A DNA stretch of 31,456 bases from a virus. Of this stretch, positions 4,290 to 11,447 are shown piece after piece (the stretch's first letter is position 1; each line of letters starts with the position of its first letter). Under the pieces are notes generated by a model that had not been told where the DNA came from, did no database searches, and saw nothing but the letters and a program-made list of their open reading frames with translations. Made by a program: the position numbers and the translations under genes. The stretch spans positions 1-31,456 of the IMG/VR virus record IMGVR_UViG_3300030294_000124; one strand, written 5' to 3'.

Positions 4290-5897
4290 TTGAAAAAAGT
4301 TGAAATACTATCTGATGGCCTAGCCGTCTGCTTCTCTGTTGCACCAGATCAGTTTCAGCCTATTAAGAATGCTGTAAAGGCATTGCAGGGAAGCTGGTGG
4401 ACGCAAGAGAAGAAATATTGGAAGGTGCAAAATACACCAAGTAATATAGCTAGGCTCAAGGAGCTGGGGTTTGAACTACCGGCAGAGATTCAGCCTATGA
4501 AGGTAGCCATACAACCCGCACCACAGGTAGCGGTGGATTTCTCTAAGCTACCAGATATATTGCGCCCCTATCAGAAAGAAGCATTGCAGTTTCTCGAAGC
4601 TAAGAATGGTTGGGGGATGCTAACCTTAGCTCCTCGCATGGGAAAAAGTTTAGTAGCTCTCTGTTATGCCATTTTACACAAGGAAGCTACTCCCATAGTC
4701 ATTTGCTGCCCTGCTTCCATCAAGATCAACTGGAGCAGGGAGATAGAGAAATGGACAAATTTCTCTTATCATATAGTTTATGGTATACAGCCTTATAAGT
4801 TTCCTAAGAAGGATGTCTATATCGTTAATTATGATATCCTCCATGACCATATGGGTAGTTTTGGTCATATCGGACTCTTAGTGCAGGACGAATCGCACAG
4901 AATAAATAACCTTACGCTTTCTAAGAAAGGATCTGAAGGAAAAACCATAAAAGTTCCTGTTCAGTGCACAGAGGCTTTTTACCATATAGCAAAACAGGCA
5001 GAGCATATTATTTTCTTGAGTGGAACACCTATTACCTCATCTGCTAAACAGCTATTTGTTCCCCTCAATGTGTTTCTCCCTAAGCAATTTGATAACCAGT
5101 ATAAGTTCCAGTGGAGATATTGTAACCCTACACGTAACAGATGGGGATGGGATTTTAGTGGACTATCTAATGGTGAAGAGCTTTTTGGTTTTCTGAATCA
5201 GATTATGTTCCGTCGTCGTAGAGAAGATGTATTCAAGGATCTTCCTAAAGAGTCTCATGAGTTCATTGAGTTGGAAATAGACCAGAGAGAGTATGAGGCA
5301 GAGCTAGAGGAATTCAAGGAATGGCTCAGTAAGCATCCGGGGACTACAGAGGAGCAGATACAGGAGAAGCTGTCTAAGTTTGAATCTCTTTCTTACAGTA
5401 AAAAGAGAACTCAGATAAAAGAATGGATCTCTGATTTCCTATTGTCTGGTGAGAAGGTTGTTGTTTTTACATGGCACAGGACTGTTAGTGAAGATTTACA
5501 CAATGCTTTTAAGAAGCAGAGTGTACTTATGTATGGTTCTACTTCTATTGCTGAAAGGCAGGAGGCTATAGATAAGTTCAATACAGATCCTTCCTGCCAA
5601 ATGTTCATAGGGAACATACAGGCGGCTAAGGAAGGTATCACTCTTGCTGCAGCGAATATAGCTGTGTATGTGGAGATTCCTTTCGTTCCGGGGGAGTTGG
5701 AGCAGAGTGGGCAAAGGATATGGCTTCCCGAGAAGAAAGATCCATTGAGCTACTTATATTTTGTTGCAAAAGATACTGTTGATGTGAAAAGGGTGAAAAG
5801 TCTATTGACAAGAGGTAAAATAATTGGTACTATACTGGACGGAAAAGAAACAGAACTATTCGGTGGAAGTCTGTTAGAAGAATTAAAGGAGACGTAA
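4290..5897 (+). CDS. SNF2-type superfamily 2 DNA helicase/ATPase
   Basis: A 535-aa ATPase that remodels or translocates on DNA. Residues 1-65 form an N-terminal domain seen in phage SNF2-like helicases (SWWTQEKKYWKV ... LKELGFELP). The motor follows: LRPYQKEALQF (Q-motif region, 91-101), LTLAPRMGKS (motif I, Lys119), PIVICCPASIKINW (Ia), VQDESHRINN (motif II, DESH 200-203), IIFLSGTPITS (III), then VVVFTWHRTVSE, GITLAAANIAVYVE and EQSGQRIWL (IV-VI). Start is TTG 4290 with AAGGA 7 nt upstream (4278-4282). It may act in fork restart or recombination-dependent replication alongside UvsX, like T4 UvsW, though no uvsW homology can be claimed by eye. Confidence 0.88.
   Translation: MKKVEILSDGLAVCFSVAPDQFQPIKNAVKALQGSWWTQEKKYWKVQNTPSNIARLKELGFELPAEIQPMKVAIQPAPQVAVDFSKLPDILRPYQKEALQFLEAKNGWGMLTLAPRMGKSLVALCYAILHKEATPIVICCPASIKINWSREIEKWTNFSYHIVYGIQPYKFPKKDVYIVNYDILHDHMGSFGHIGLLVQDESHRINNLTLSKKGSEGKTIKVPVQCTEAFYHIAKQAEHIIFLSGTPITSSAKQLFVPLNVFLPKQFDNQYKFQWRYCNPTRNRWGWDFSGLSNGEELFGFLNQIMFRRRREDVFKDLPKESHEFIELEIDQREYEAELEEFKEWLSKHPGTTEEQIQEKLSKFESLSYSKKRTQIKEWISDFLLSGEKVVVFTWHRTVSEDLHNAFKKQSVLMYGSTSIAERQEAIDKFNTDPSCQMFIGNIQAAKEGITLAAANIAVYVEIPFVPGELEQSGQRIWLPEKKDPLSYLYFVAKDTVDVKRVKSLLTRGKIIGTILDGKETELFGGSLLEELKET
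5805..5833 (+). promoter_or_regulatory. candidate extended -10 promoter at the end of the helicase gene
   Basis: TTGACA (5805-5810), 17 bp, TACTAT (5828-5833), preceded by TGG (extended -10). It lies about 65 bases before the nucleotidyltransferase ATG and inside the helicase coding sequence. Exact -35, 4/6 match at -10. Confidence 0.45.
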
Positions 5898-5898
5898 T

Positions 5899-6573
5899 AT
5901 GGTTGATGTAGAAGTTAAACGGAAGGTTCTTGTAGAGGACATTTTGAAGAATATTTGCTTGGATGAAGCATTTATTTGTGGTGGTTTTGCTCGGGTGGCT
6001 TGTTCTCCTAGGGGCAATCCAATACCTAGTAAAGACATTGACATCTATCTATTGGATGCAATGAACTTTGATAAAATTGTAGCTCGTATCGAAAAGGCTA
6101 TGTATGTCAAGGTTAAGGAAAATGATGTGTCTTTTGTATTTGAGTATGCACTTGATGCAAGAGATACACATTTGCAGCTCAATCTCATTAAGCCTATTCA
6201 TACAGGTCATCTACATACGTTTGGAGATCTTGACACTATCCTGAGCAACTTTGATTTTACCATTGCTCGTATTGGAGTATATCTTAAAGACGGAGAAATT
6301 AAAGGACGTGCAGATGATGATTTTATTCAGGATGAGACTGTTGGTATCTTGAATATTAAGAATATTCACTGCCCTATTGCAGAAATTACCCGTATCGCTA
6401 AGTATCAGATGAAAGGGTATATGTGTCCTTTGATTATGTTTCTGAGGTGTTTTATGGATTGGGATGAACGCGATCCTGAGTTTAAGTCTTTCTTAATCCA
6501 GAATCTTGCAGAAAAGAAGGAACTTTCTACTGAAGACGTTCAAGAACTGTACAAGCGTCTGTATATTGACTGA
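5899..6573 (+). CDS. nucleotidyltransferase-fold protein (poly(A) polymerase/CCA-head-like)
   Basis: A 224-aa protein with the catalytic pattern of the polymerase-beta/CCA-adding superfamily: FICGGFAR (Gly28-Gly29) followed by KDIDIYL (Asp46, Asp48), which binds metal and nucleotide. The remainder (NFDFTIARIGVYLKDGEI, then ITRIAKYQMKGY) matches the head-and-neck arrangement of phage nucleotidyltransferases often found beside DnaB-like helicases. It probably transfers nucleotides to a nucleic acid or protein; the substrate is unknown. It could maintain the phage tRNA 3' ends, since the canonical tRNAs here lack encoded CCA, but that is speculation. The gene begins two bases after the helicase stop and has no strong Shine-Dalgarno beyond GGAG at 5888-5891. 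Confidence 0.75.
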   Translation: MVDVEVKRKVLVEDILKNICLDEAFICGGFARVACSPRGNPIPSKDIDIYLLDAMNFDKIVARIEKAMYVKVKENDVSFVFEYALDARDTHLQLNLIKPIHTGHLHTFGDLDTILSNFDFTIARIGVYLKDGEIKGRADDDFIQDETVGILNIKNIHCPIAEITRIAKYQMKGYMCPLIMFLRCFMDWDERDPEFKSFLIQNLAEKKELSTEDVQELYKRLYID

Positions 6574-6617
6574 TATTACTTATTATATGAACAGCATCTT
6601 AGATAAGGAGTTACAGC

Positions 6618-8030
6618 TTGAAAGTTGAGAATATTGACTTAGGTGTAGAGCGTAAACTTTGCACTTTGTGTATTATGAATGACACTGTTTGTAAGGCGTT
6701 ACTTCCTATACTTGACAAATATAGTACCAAGACAGCCTACGCACGGTTTATCATAGACTGGGTGAAAGAGTATCATGTCAAGTATGGGGACTCTCCGAAA
6801 GGCGGTATCAAGGAAATATACGAGCAGAAAAAAGCTTCTATACGGGATGAGGAAGTTGCTTCGTCTATTTCTAATTTCTTAGAGTCTCTTGCCGATGATT
6901 ACGACGAAGATGATTATAAGAATCTCAAGTTTCACATAGATGATCTCGAACTCTATACTCGCCTCAATCAGATAGATGCTTTTGTGGGGAAAGTACAAGG
7001 AGCCAGAGCAACAGGTAATGCGACTAAGTGTGAAAGTATTATCTCTGGATTTACTCAGAAGGCTATCCCTGAGTCACAAGGTATTGACCTTCTTGGTGAC
7101 ATGAATAAATTCGCCGAAGCCTTTGATGAGAGTAATACAGATCCCCTTTTCACTCTTCCCGGAGATTTAGGATTGGTGACTGGGGAATTCTTCAGGGGGG
7201 ACTTATCTGCGTGTCTGTCAACGTCTAAGGCGGGTAAATCATGGGGCATGGAAGGTCTCTCATTTGCGGCTATGTCCTGTGGATGCAAAGTCATGTATAT
7301 TAACCTTGAGATGCGCGACATAGAACTTCGTCAGCGTTTCTGGAGGGGGCTTGTTAATGCTCCTTTCACAACCGGCCCCGTGTCGATTCCATTCTTCCGT
7401 CCTGATAAAGAGCTTACAGAGGATATTGACGATGCTATGGTGTCTTATCGCATAGATCACAAGATTGTTAATATGCAGGGAGTTCGATTTGACAATCTCA
7501 AGCAAATAGAGGATACTATGCGTATGAGATATAAGCAGGGTGGGATTAAGTTGTTCTCTCTGCCTTCTTATACGACTACATGGGCCGATATTGAGAATCT
7601 TTATAATAATCTAGTTCATTATCAGAACTGGATGCCAGATGTCATCGTTGTCGATTATTTTGATATCCTCGGCGGCAAGGAGCAGGATTACAGACAAAGG
7701 CTCAACGAGATTTGGTTGGGGGGCCGTAAACTGGCACTGGATAAGAATGTCCATGTCGCAACGGTTTCCCAGAGTAACGCAACTGGCAATGAGGGCAAAG
7801 AAATTACGTTGGATAGTATTGCAGAAGATCAGCGTAAGAAGACTCATGTCAGTGTTATGTATGGACTCTGGGCTGCAGATCAGCAGAGACAAGATGGGTA
7901 TGTTTTTGTAAAACGATTGCTGGGTCGTGGCAAACCACGTACTTACGATAAGGTGGTCGTGCTGCAGAACTTAGACTGTGGGATCTTTTGCTTGGATTCC
8001 CGTTTAGCAAGCAAGGTAGAAGGAGTGTAA
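6618..8030 (+). CDS. replicative DNA helicase, DnaB-like (RecA fold)
   Basis: A 470-aa helicase that would unwind the fork. An N-terminal helical domain (1-170) resembles the DnaB N-domain plus linker. The RecA-type motor contains ACLSTSKAGKSWGME (P-loop Lys207-Ser208, with Ser in place of the first Gly), KVMYINLEM (H1a, Glu231), VIVVDYFDILGG (Walker B, Asp346), VHVATVSQSN (sensor Gln) and GYVFVKRLLGRGKPRTY near the C-terminus. Start is TTG 6618 with AAGGAG (6605-6610) 7 nt upstream. It ends with TAA one base before the next ATG. With the Toprim primase at 2630 it makes a separate-subunit primase-helicase pair. Confidence 0.88.
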   Translation: MKVENIDLGVERKLCTLCIMNDTVCKALLPILDKYSTKTAYARFIIDWVKEYHVKYGDSPKGGIKEIYEQKKASIRDEEVASSISNFLESLADDYDEDDYKNLKFHIDDLELYTRLNQIDAFVGKVQGARATGNATKCESIISGFTQKAIPESQGIDLLGDMNKFAEAFDESNTDPLFTLPGDLGLVTGEFFRGDLSACLSTSKAGKSWGMEGLSFAAMSCGCKVMYINLEMRDIELRQRFWRGLVNAPFTTGPVSIPFFRPDKELTEDIDDAMVSYRIDHKIVNMQGVRFDNLKQIEDTMRMRYKQGGIKLFSLPSYTTTWADIENLYNNLVHYQNWMPDVIVVDYFDILGGKEQDYRQRLNEIWLGGRKLALDKNVHVATVSQSNATGNEGKEITLDSIAEDQRKKTHVSVMYGLWAADQQRQDGYVFVKRLLGRGKPRTYDKVVVLQNLDCGIFCLDSRLASKVEGV

Positions 8031-8031
8031 T

Positions 8032-8325
8032 ATGCAAGTAAAAGATCTTGTGTTTAAGACTCGTATAAGTGGTACAGAAGAAGATGGTGATCGACTATAC
8101 CCAGCCTATACAAAATTAGGTAGAATTACTATTCTTAGTAGGCTCACAGGCTGGGGAGACGGAGACATAAGGGATACAGAAACAGGCTATAAAGATACAC
8201 ACAGTGAGTTCTGGCTTGCGTCGGGTGGGTTTGATATCAGAGATTTCCCTGAACTTACTGTTGAAGAGGCTGTTATATTTATTAAGAAAAGTGCCACTGT
8301 TTGTGTGGGTAAGGAGGGTGTATGA
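8032..8325 (+). CDS. hypothetical protein, 97 aa
   Basis: An acidic, soluble protein (KDLVFKTRISGTEEDGDRLY ... VEEAVIFIKKSATVCVGKEG). No family recognised; it looks like a small mixed alpha/beta domain. AAGGAG at 8017-8022 lies 9 nt upstream of ATG 8032, inside the end of the helicase gene. Its stop overlaps the next start (ATGA). Confidence 0.7.
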   Translation: MQVKDLVFKTRISGTEEDGDRLYPAYTKLGRITILSRLTGWGDGDIRDTETGYKDTHSEFWLASGGFDIRDFPELTVEEAVIFIKKSATVCVGKEGV

Positions 8326-8507
8326 TGGCTGATTTATCATTTTTAAGCTATGAGGAAGCGGGGAACCTAGAGAAAGTTATTAAGGATATTATGCAAAAGG
8401 ATATAGCAGCAGAAAACGAATTTAGTGGTTTGTGCATGATTACACATGAATTAGAATCATTTGTGATACAATGCTACAAAGATATATGTGATGAATATGG
8501 GATCTAA
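8322..8507 (+). CDS. hypothetical protein, 61 aa
   Basis: A small acidic helical protein (SFLSYEEAGNLEKVIKDIMQ ... SFVIQCYKDICDEYGI). Two in-frame ATGs (8322 and 8325) are available; the first overlaps the upstream stop. No family recognised and no membrane segment. Confidence 0.65.
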   Translation: MMADLSFLSYEEAGNLEKVIKDIMQKDIAAENEFSGLCMITHELESFVIQCYKDICDEYGI

Positions 8508-8518
8508 GGAGGCTATGA

Positions 8519-8788
8519 ATGCAGATTGACGAACAGAGGAAAGAGCAGATTCTTGGGGTTTTCAAGACGGTGTATGAATACCGCACCATGTCTAAAGAAA
8601 ACAATGCAACGGCTACAGAGAACATGAATGGTCTCGTAGAATCCCTTACAGCCGATAAGGGTGAGCAGAAAGTCCTCAAGAAGGCTATGGGCAAAGCCTA
8701 CAAAGAGTGGGTGGAGGAGATTGAAGGCATCAAAGACAGCCTCTCTGACGCCATTGAGATTCTTGAGGCTATCAGGATTAAGGAGTAG
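8519..8788 (+). CDS. coiled-coil protein, 89 aa
   Basis: Almost entirely helical and highly charged: a long region of heptad-like repeats (KAMGKAYKEWVEEIEGIKDS then LSDAIEILEAIRIKE) after an N-terminal segment QIDEQRKEQILGVFKTVYEY. The size and layout recall small phage double-stranded DNA-binding helical proteins such as T4 DsbA, but I cannot assign it to that family from sequence alone. AAGGAGG (8507-8513) lies 5 nt upstream of ATG 8519. It sits between the helicase genes and the thioredoxin gene. Confidence 0.75.
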   Translation: MQIDEQRKEQILGVFKTVYEYRTMSKENNATATENMNGLVESLTADKGEQKVLKKAMGKAYKEWVEEIEGIKDSLSDAIEILEAIRIKE

Positions 8789-8791
8789 GAC

Positions 8792-8968
8792 GTGTTCAAA
8801 GACGAATATGTACAGCCACTTATAGAAGATGGCTGGGAGATTGAATGTGAAGATCCATTCGAGATTAGGCATGAGGATGGTGGGTTTGCTTCTGGTAGGG
8901 CTGCTACAATAGTAGGGGAATGGTTGCTCATGATCGAGAATGGAGAAGATGAGGGGGTTTGTGTATGA
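8792..8968 (+). CDS. hypothetical acidic protein, 58 aa, GTG start
   Basis: Starts at GTG 8792, with AAGGAG (8780-8785) 6 nt upstream, and reads FKDEYVQPLIEDGWEIECED to EDEGVCV. It is strongly acidic with no recognised domain. Its TGA overlaps the next gene's ATG (ATGA), which supports the reading despite the GTG start and short length. Confidence 0.6.
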   Translation: MFKDEYVQPLIEDGWEIECEDPFEIRHEDGGFASGRAATIVGEWLLMIENGEDEGVCV

Positions 8969-9153
8969 ATATCTACCACATGAGAATGTACAGCGATGAT
9001 CGCCAAGAGGCTTATGCTGTCTGTGAAGACGCTAAAGAAGCAGCTATTCGCTATGTAGAAGAGTTTGGAGTGTCACCAGATTTCATCTCAAAAGAGACGT
9101 ATGGGAGCATTAAGATACTGGAAAATAAAAAGAAGGAGAAGAAAGATGAGTGA
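8965..9153 (+). CDS. hypothetical protein, 62 aa
   Basis: A small protein with alternating beta/alpha character (NIYHMRMYSDDRQEAYAVCE, AAIRYVEEFGV) and a lysine-rich tail (ENKKKEKKDE). ATG 8965 overlaps the preceding stop. Its 3' end overlaps the next gene's start by eight bases, and the lysine codons of its tail double as the next gene's Shine-Dalgarno. No family recognised. Confidence 0.65.
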   Translation: MNIYHMRMYSDDRQEAYAVCEDAKEAAIRYVEEFGVSPDFISKETYGSIKILENKKKEKKDE

Positions 9154-9583
9154 CGAAAAAGTAACTATTACAGTCGCAGACACCCAAGGTGCCAGCACAC
9201 GTATTGTGACAGATGAGTCATTTGCAGAGGATACTTGTTGGCCTCATTTGGTTGAAGTATTTCTGGAACAGCTTCAGGGACTTGGGTATAAGTTCTTCAC
9301 TACTCCAGAAGAGATGGTTGATGTGCTTGAGAAGTTCCATCAGGATTTGATGTGTGCAGAATGTAGTGGCTGTGAAGAGGTAGTAGAGGTTGCAAAGAAT
9401 GCTGCACCAGTAGAGGAGAAGAAGTATCCATACCTTGGTGCATTTTCTGCAAAACCCAGCGTAGTAAAAGTTCTCTTTACAGAACCCCAAACTGGTTATG
9501 TAGTAGAATCTGATGGGAGTTATCATACGGGGTATTTTACTGCAGGCTGGGTTGAATCTAACTTTACAAAGGTGTCCAAGTGA
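9146..9583 (+). CDS. hypothetical protein, 145 aa
   Basis: I choose ATG 9146 because AAGGAG (9133-9138) is 7 nt upstream; the frame is open further 5' but that would overlap the preceding gene heavily. The protein has an acidic helical N-terminal half (VEVFLEQLQGLGYKFFTTPE), a CAECSGCEEV segment in the middle that could bind metal, an Ala/Pro/Glu-rich linker (AAPVEEKKYPY), and a C-terminal beta-rich domain (GYVVESDGSYHTGYFTAGW). Function unknown. The final TGA overlaps the GTG start of the thioredoxin gene. Confidence 0.75.
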   Translation: MSDEKVTITVADTQGASTRIVTDESFAEDTCWPHLVEVFLEQLQGLGYKFFTTPEEMVDVLEKFHQDLMCAECSGCEEVVEVAKNAAPVEEKKYPYLGAFSAKPSVVKVLFTEPQTGYVVESDGSYHTGYFTAGWVESNFTKVSK

Positions 9584-9822
9584 CCACATACAAATTCTAC
9601 AGCACGAGCTGGTGTGGTAACTGCAAGATCATGAAGCCTATGGTGAAGGAAATAGCACCAGATACAGAATTTATTCTGCTGGATGACGTTGATGAAGAGT
9701 CTCTTATCCTGCTTAATATTCAAACTGTGCCTGTTATCATCAAGTACCAAGACGGTCATGAGGTAGGCAGAATCGCTGGGGGACACAGCAGGGCTGATGT
9801 AGTAGCCTTTATGAAGGAGTAG
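9580..9822 (+). CDS. thioredoxin/glutaredoxin-like protein
   Basis: An 80-aa thioredoxin-fold protein with the active-site motif WCGNC (Trp11, Cys12, Cys15) after the first beta strand (YKFYST), and the cis-proline motif TVPVIIK (Pro51) that contacts substrate. GG before HSRADVV closes the usual fourth strand and helix. It would reduce disulfides in the cytoplasm, including cellular partners of nucleotide metabolism; anaerobic NrdD itself uses formate or thioredoxin depending on subclass. Start GTG 9580 overlaps the preceding TGA (GTGA). Confidence 0.88.
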   Translation: MTTYKFYSTSWCGNCKIMKPMVKEIAPDTEFILLDDVDEESLILLNIQTVPVIIKYQDGHEVGRIAGGHSRADVVAFMKE

Positions 9823-9825
9823 AAG

Positions 9826-10005
9826 ATGCTTAGTAGGAATGAGAACCAGAAGTTTGTGCAGGACATTATCGACGCAGACAATCTTCTGGATAGTGCTATA
9901 GATTGGATTCAGTGCAATATGGCTGCTGAGGATGTCTCCCCTAAAGAATCTCTTGCAGAATGGGCAGAAGAAAATGGCTATGTGAAGGCCTTTATGGAGG
10001 AGTAG
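9826..10005 (+). CDS. hypothetical protein, 59 aa
   Basis: A small acidic helical protein (LSRNENQKFVQDIIDADNLL ... SLAEWAEENGYVKAFMEE). AAGGAG (9814-9819) is 6 nt upstream of ATG 9826. It ends in TAG immediately followed by the next gene's ATG. No family recognised. Confidence 0.65.
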   Translation: MLSRNENQKFVQDIIDADNLLDSAIDWIQCNMAAEDVSPKESLAEWAEENGYVKAFMEE

Positions 10006-10317
10006 ATGGGTATAGATTACGATGCTAACTTCGGGTTAGGGTATGAAGTCGGATTTCCCTGTAGTTGGAACGGAGATGAGGATTACGAAATAGAAGAGTT
10101 CTTAGATGAACTACTCAAGGACACTCCGTTTGGATTTACCTACTGGGGGGATGAGGGTTACAGTGGAGATCCTTATACGTACGCCATTGTTTTGAGTGAG
10201 GTTCCAAACAGAGCGGCATTAGCAGATAAACTATGGGAACTAGAAAAGTTTCTTACTGTAAATAAAGTGGAATACAATGATTCTACATATATAGTCGGAG
10301 GACTTCACACCCACTAG
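10006..10317 (+). CDS. hypothetical protein, 103 aa
   Basis: An acidic, aromatic-rich protein (GIDYDANFGLGYEVGF ... DEDYEIEEFLDELLKDT ... YTYAIVLSEV). The pattern of strand, long acidic helix and strand recalls small phage proteins without known function; none is recognised with certainty. Start ATG follows the upstream TAG directly, with GGAGG at 9997-10001. A strong promoter begins within its stop codon (TAG 10315-10317), so the transcription unit probably changes here. Confidence 0.75.
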   Translation: MGIDYDANFGLGYEVGFPCSWNGDEDYEIEEFLDELLKDTPFGFTYWGDEGYSGDPYTYAIVLSEVPNRAALADKLWELEKFLTVNKVEYNDSTYIVGGLHTH

Positions 10318-10343
10318 ACAAAGTTTCTGATCTGTGTTATGAT
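10315..10343 (+). promoter_or_regulatory. sigma70-type promoter with extended -10
   Basis: TAGACA (10315-10320; its TAG is the stop codon of the preceding gene), 17-bp spacer, TATGAT (10338-10343), with TG two bases before the -10. Five of six matches in each hexamer. Predicted start near 10350, at the foot of a perfect hairpin. It would drive the gene at 10390 and probably the polymerase downstream. Confidence 0.75.
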
Positions 10344-10348
10344 ATAGG

Positions 10349-10366
10349 CATCCCAGAAATGGGGTG
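10349..10366 (+). promoter_or_regulatory. mRNA 5'-end hairpin with GAAA tetraloop
   Basis: CATCCCA (10349-10355), GAAA, TGGGGTG (10360-10366): a 7-bp stem with one G-U pair and a GNRA tetraloop. It begins five bases after the -10 box, so the transcript's first nucleotides are paired. Such 5'-terminal stems protect mRNA from 5'-dependent decay. A similar arrangement occurs at 16183-16200. Confidence 0.6.
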
Positions 10367-10389
10367 TTTATTTTTAAGGAGGTATTGAT

Positions 10390-10845
10390 ATGAAGACTAT
10401 TTACAAGTATGAAGTTTCCCCCTTTAACAATGAAATGTTTCTGCCAGTTGGGGCTAAGATTCTTTCTGTTGGAGAACAAGATAACCGTATTTACATTTGG
10501 GCGCTTGTAAATCCAGATCTTGCTGCTCAAACACAACGGCACATACATGCATATGGTACTGGGCATCCGATGGAAGATAGTAGACAACTATTTATTGGGA
10601 CAGTCCAGATGAAGAATGGATTGGTGTTTCACTTTTTTGAGGAGGGGCATAGTATGAGTTTAGATGTAAATCTCAGAGTAAAAGGTGAAGAAGTGTTTTC
10701 TTCTAATATCACGCATCATCTTGGTAAAATGGCCTCAGCATGTGGTGTATACTATGCTTGTTGGCGTCCAGAGGAAATCAACTGTACTTGTGCCAAGCAT
10801 ATCCTCCCTATGCTAGAGGATGGTGTGAAGAACCTCGAAGCATAA
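10390..10845 (+). CDS. phage protein with DUF7352-like N-terminus, ends at an in-frame TAA
   Basis: A 151-aa product to TAA 10843-10845. Residues 1-80 (TIYKYEVSPFNNEMFLPVGA, KILSVGEQDNRIYIWALVNP, HAYGTGHPM, FIGTVQMKNGLVFHFFE) match from memory a common small phage domain catalogued as DUF7352. A second region (NITHHLGKMASACGVYYACW then RPEE) belongs to a separate small phage family that normally continues through PE.. and SPNGWG... to a VSR end. Here that tail is present after the stop (see 10846-10974). AAGGAGG 10377-10383 precedes ATG 10390. Function unknown. It is the first gene behind a strong promoter and hairpin leader. Confidence 0.8.
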   Translation: MKTIYKYEVSPFNNEMFLPVGAKILSVGEQDNRIYIWALVNPDLAAQTQRHIHAYGTGHPMEDSRQLFIGTVQMKNGLVFHFFEEGHSMSLDVNLRVKGEEVFSSNITHHLGKMASACGVYYACWRPEEINCTCAKHILPMLEDGVKNLEA

Positions 10846-10974
10846 CCCGAGTTCTATAAGACCTTTGATAGTCCTAATGGATGGGGGCTTTACAGGAATT
10901 TCCTCCCTTGGCTGAAAGAATATACTGAGGCTTGTAGGATGTATCCAAAAGCTAAGATCAGGGTGAGTAGATAG
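10846..10974 (+). pseudogene. continuation of the 10390 gene after its TAA
   Basis: Forty-two codons remain open in the same frame from the TAA to TAG 10972-10974, encoding PEFYKTFDSPNGWGLYRNF and LPWLKEYTEACRMYPKAKIR, ending VSR. From memory of related phage proteins, SPNGWG..., a PW/PF-x-EKY.EAC segment and a final VSR form the normal C-terminus of the second domain, so the TAA interrupts a once-continuous gene. The next gene starts three bases later, consistent with 10974 being the original end. Confidence 0.6.
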
Positions 10975-10976
10975 CT

Positions 10977-11171
10977 ATGAGTGTAATTAGTGAACTAGAT
11001 AAACTGCATGTATCACATTACTATTGTGACGACGATGGTTGGTATAATTGCCCCGCACACCCAGATGGCTGTCTTAACGACGAAGAAGGTACAGAGTGTA
11101 ATTGTGGTGCAGATGAGCGCAATGCTAGACTGGACGCAGTTATTACAGAGCTAAAGAAACAGGGATTTTAA
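10977..11171 (+). CDS. small cysteine-rich zinc-binding-type protein
   Basis: A 64-aa protein with the arrangement HVSHYYCDDDGWYNCPAHPD, GC, then TECNCGADERNARLD. This cysteine pattern with C-x-CGAD..N is typical of a small, very common phage protein (often about 50-70 aa) thought to bind metal; no function is established. GTGAGTAG before the start is not a strong ribosome binding site, so expression may depend on coupling to the preceding frame. Confidence 0.75.
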   Translation: MSVISELDKLHVSHYYCDDDGWYNCPAHPDGCLNDEEGTECNCGADERNARLDAVITELKKQGF

Positions 11172-11180
11172 GGGAGAGTT

Positions 11181-11447
11181 ATGAAAGAACCTACAACTAT
11201 ACAAGCTATTCCATTTGGGGAGGGTATGGTGTCAGCCAAGATATTTCCTATCAAAGATAGTGGTTATGCTTTGGTGTTTTATGCCTTGAAAGAACCAAAG
11301 GAATGTGGTGACCCTGTTACAGATGAGGACGAAATGGAAATGACTCCAGAGAGGTTTAACTCCCTTCTGTTTAAGAGTGAGAAGTCTGTAGATGCTGTTA
11401 TAGAATGGCTACAGCATGTTAAAGATAAATTCAGTAAGGAAGTATAA
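11181..11447 (+). CDS. hypothetical protein, 88 aa
   Basis: A soluble acidic protein with N-terminal strands (TTIQAIPFGEGMVSAKIFPI), a central strand (YALVFYALKEPK), and a C-terminal helix (SVDAVIEWLQHVKDKF). No family recognised. AGGGAG at 11171-11176 precedes ATG 11181. Its TAA shares a base with the polymerase ATG (11447), so it is probably translated together with the DNA polymerase. Confidence 0.7.
   Translation: MKEPTTIQAIPFGEGMVSAKIFPIKDSGYALVFYALKEPKECGDPVTDEDEMEMTPERFNSLLFKSEKSVDAVIEWLQHVKDKFSKEV

Noticed and set aside
7499-7504. TTGACA within the DnaB-like helicase gene as a promoter
   Set aside because: GATACT at 17 bp is a partial match, but there is no gene start within several hundred bases downstream, so a chance match is likelier.
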